NCBI GenBank assembly: GCA_964487255.1
Contig: CAZAQV010000077.1
Span: forward strand, 1-5,479
Direction of reading: 5' to 3'
Length of the DNA: 5,479 nt
DNA from: CAZAQV01 sp964487255
Lineage (GTDB): Bacteria; Myxococcota_A; Polyangia; Polyangiales; CAZAQV01
The notes beneath the pieces were generated by a model. That model searched no databases, was not told the origin of the DNA, and worked only from the letters and a program-made list of their open reading frames with translations. Position numbers and translations under genes: made by a program. Shown here piece after piece: positions 5,402 to 5,479 of this stretch. The stretch's first letter is position 1. Each line of letters begins with the position of its first letter.

Positions 5402-5479
5402 GCCTAACGGCTCGCGCTTCGGGTGCGCGAGCTCTCTGGTCGAGGGGCTCAGGGCACCCAGGCCACGATAGCGCCTAGC
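5402..5479 (-). repeat. attC recombination site, partial (cut by the window end)
   Basis: It begins GCCTAAC (5402-5408), and its 78 visible bases follow the site at 25-187 closely, including GGCTCGCGCTTCGGGTGCGC, GGGCACCCAGG and CACGATAGCGCCTAGC. The internal hairpin (5409-5417 with 5425-5433) is kept, with one G-T wobble at the base. On the minus strand it ends the upstream cassette, whose gene lies outside the window. Confidence 0.82.

Larger units (their letters stand above)
2405..5407 (-). mobile_element. integron gene cassette B carrying an IS (lipoprotein gene)
   Basis: The unit lies between core sites GTTAGGC (5408-5402) and GTTAGAC (2405-2399), about 3.0 kb including an IS of about 1.3 kb; without it the cassette would be about 1.7 kb. 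Order on the minus strand: 122 bp leader, lipoprotein gene, 85 bp, IS in opposite orientation, 20 bp, attC. The attC is intact, so the cassette could in principle still be excised together with the IS. Confidence 0.7.

Noticed and set aside
4978..5478. Plus-strand open frame running to the window end
   Set aside because: It is antisense to the lipoprotein signal region and crosses the attC; its translation has no recognisable domain.

Overview
The window looks like a stretch of an integron gene-cassette array read backwards. Three cassettes are complete, and two more are cut by the window ends. Each boundary is a 163-175 bp imperfect palindrome running from RYYYAAC to GTTRRRY, as expected of attC sites. 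Complete sites lie at 25-187, 1360-1524 and 2399-2573, and one starting at 5402 runs off the end. All cassette genes are on the minus strand, and in two cassettes the stop codon lies 7-8 bp before an attC. No integrase gene or attI site is visible, so this is an internal piece of the array. DNA is GC-rich. The host cannot be named from sequence. A pilin-like domain and the IS type resemble what is common in soil lineages such as Gemmatimonadota or Acidobacteriota, but that is a weak inference.

Layout in transcription order (right to left). Cassette B (about 5407-2405) encodes a 429-residue lipoprotein with an unexpected type IV pilin-like C-terminal domain. Its tail, between stop codon and attC, is interrupted by an IS481-family insertion sequence (about 2594-3904, transposase on the plus strand). 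Cassette C (about 2404-1366) encodes a 281-residue protein with an N-terminal TIR-like/nucleoside-deoxyribosyltransferase-like domain and a small alpha/beta C-terminal domain. Cassette D (about 1365-31) is a two-gene operon: a membrane-anchored small GTPase with recognisable G1, G3 and G4 motifs, and an overlapping three-helix membrane protein. A further cassette begins at the left edge with no gene visible.

The genes do not form one pathway; they are independent cargo. The TIR-like protein and the GTPase/membrane-protein pair are the best candidates for undescribed functions, possibly phage defence, given the kind of genes known from cassette arrays. That function is inferred, not shown. Three attC sites belong to one family and carry an extra hairpin that competes with the normal attC fold; the fourth (2399-2573) is unrelated in its body sequence, so cassettes of different origin have been brought together.
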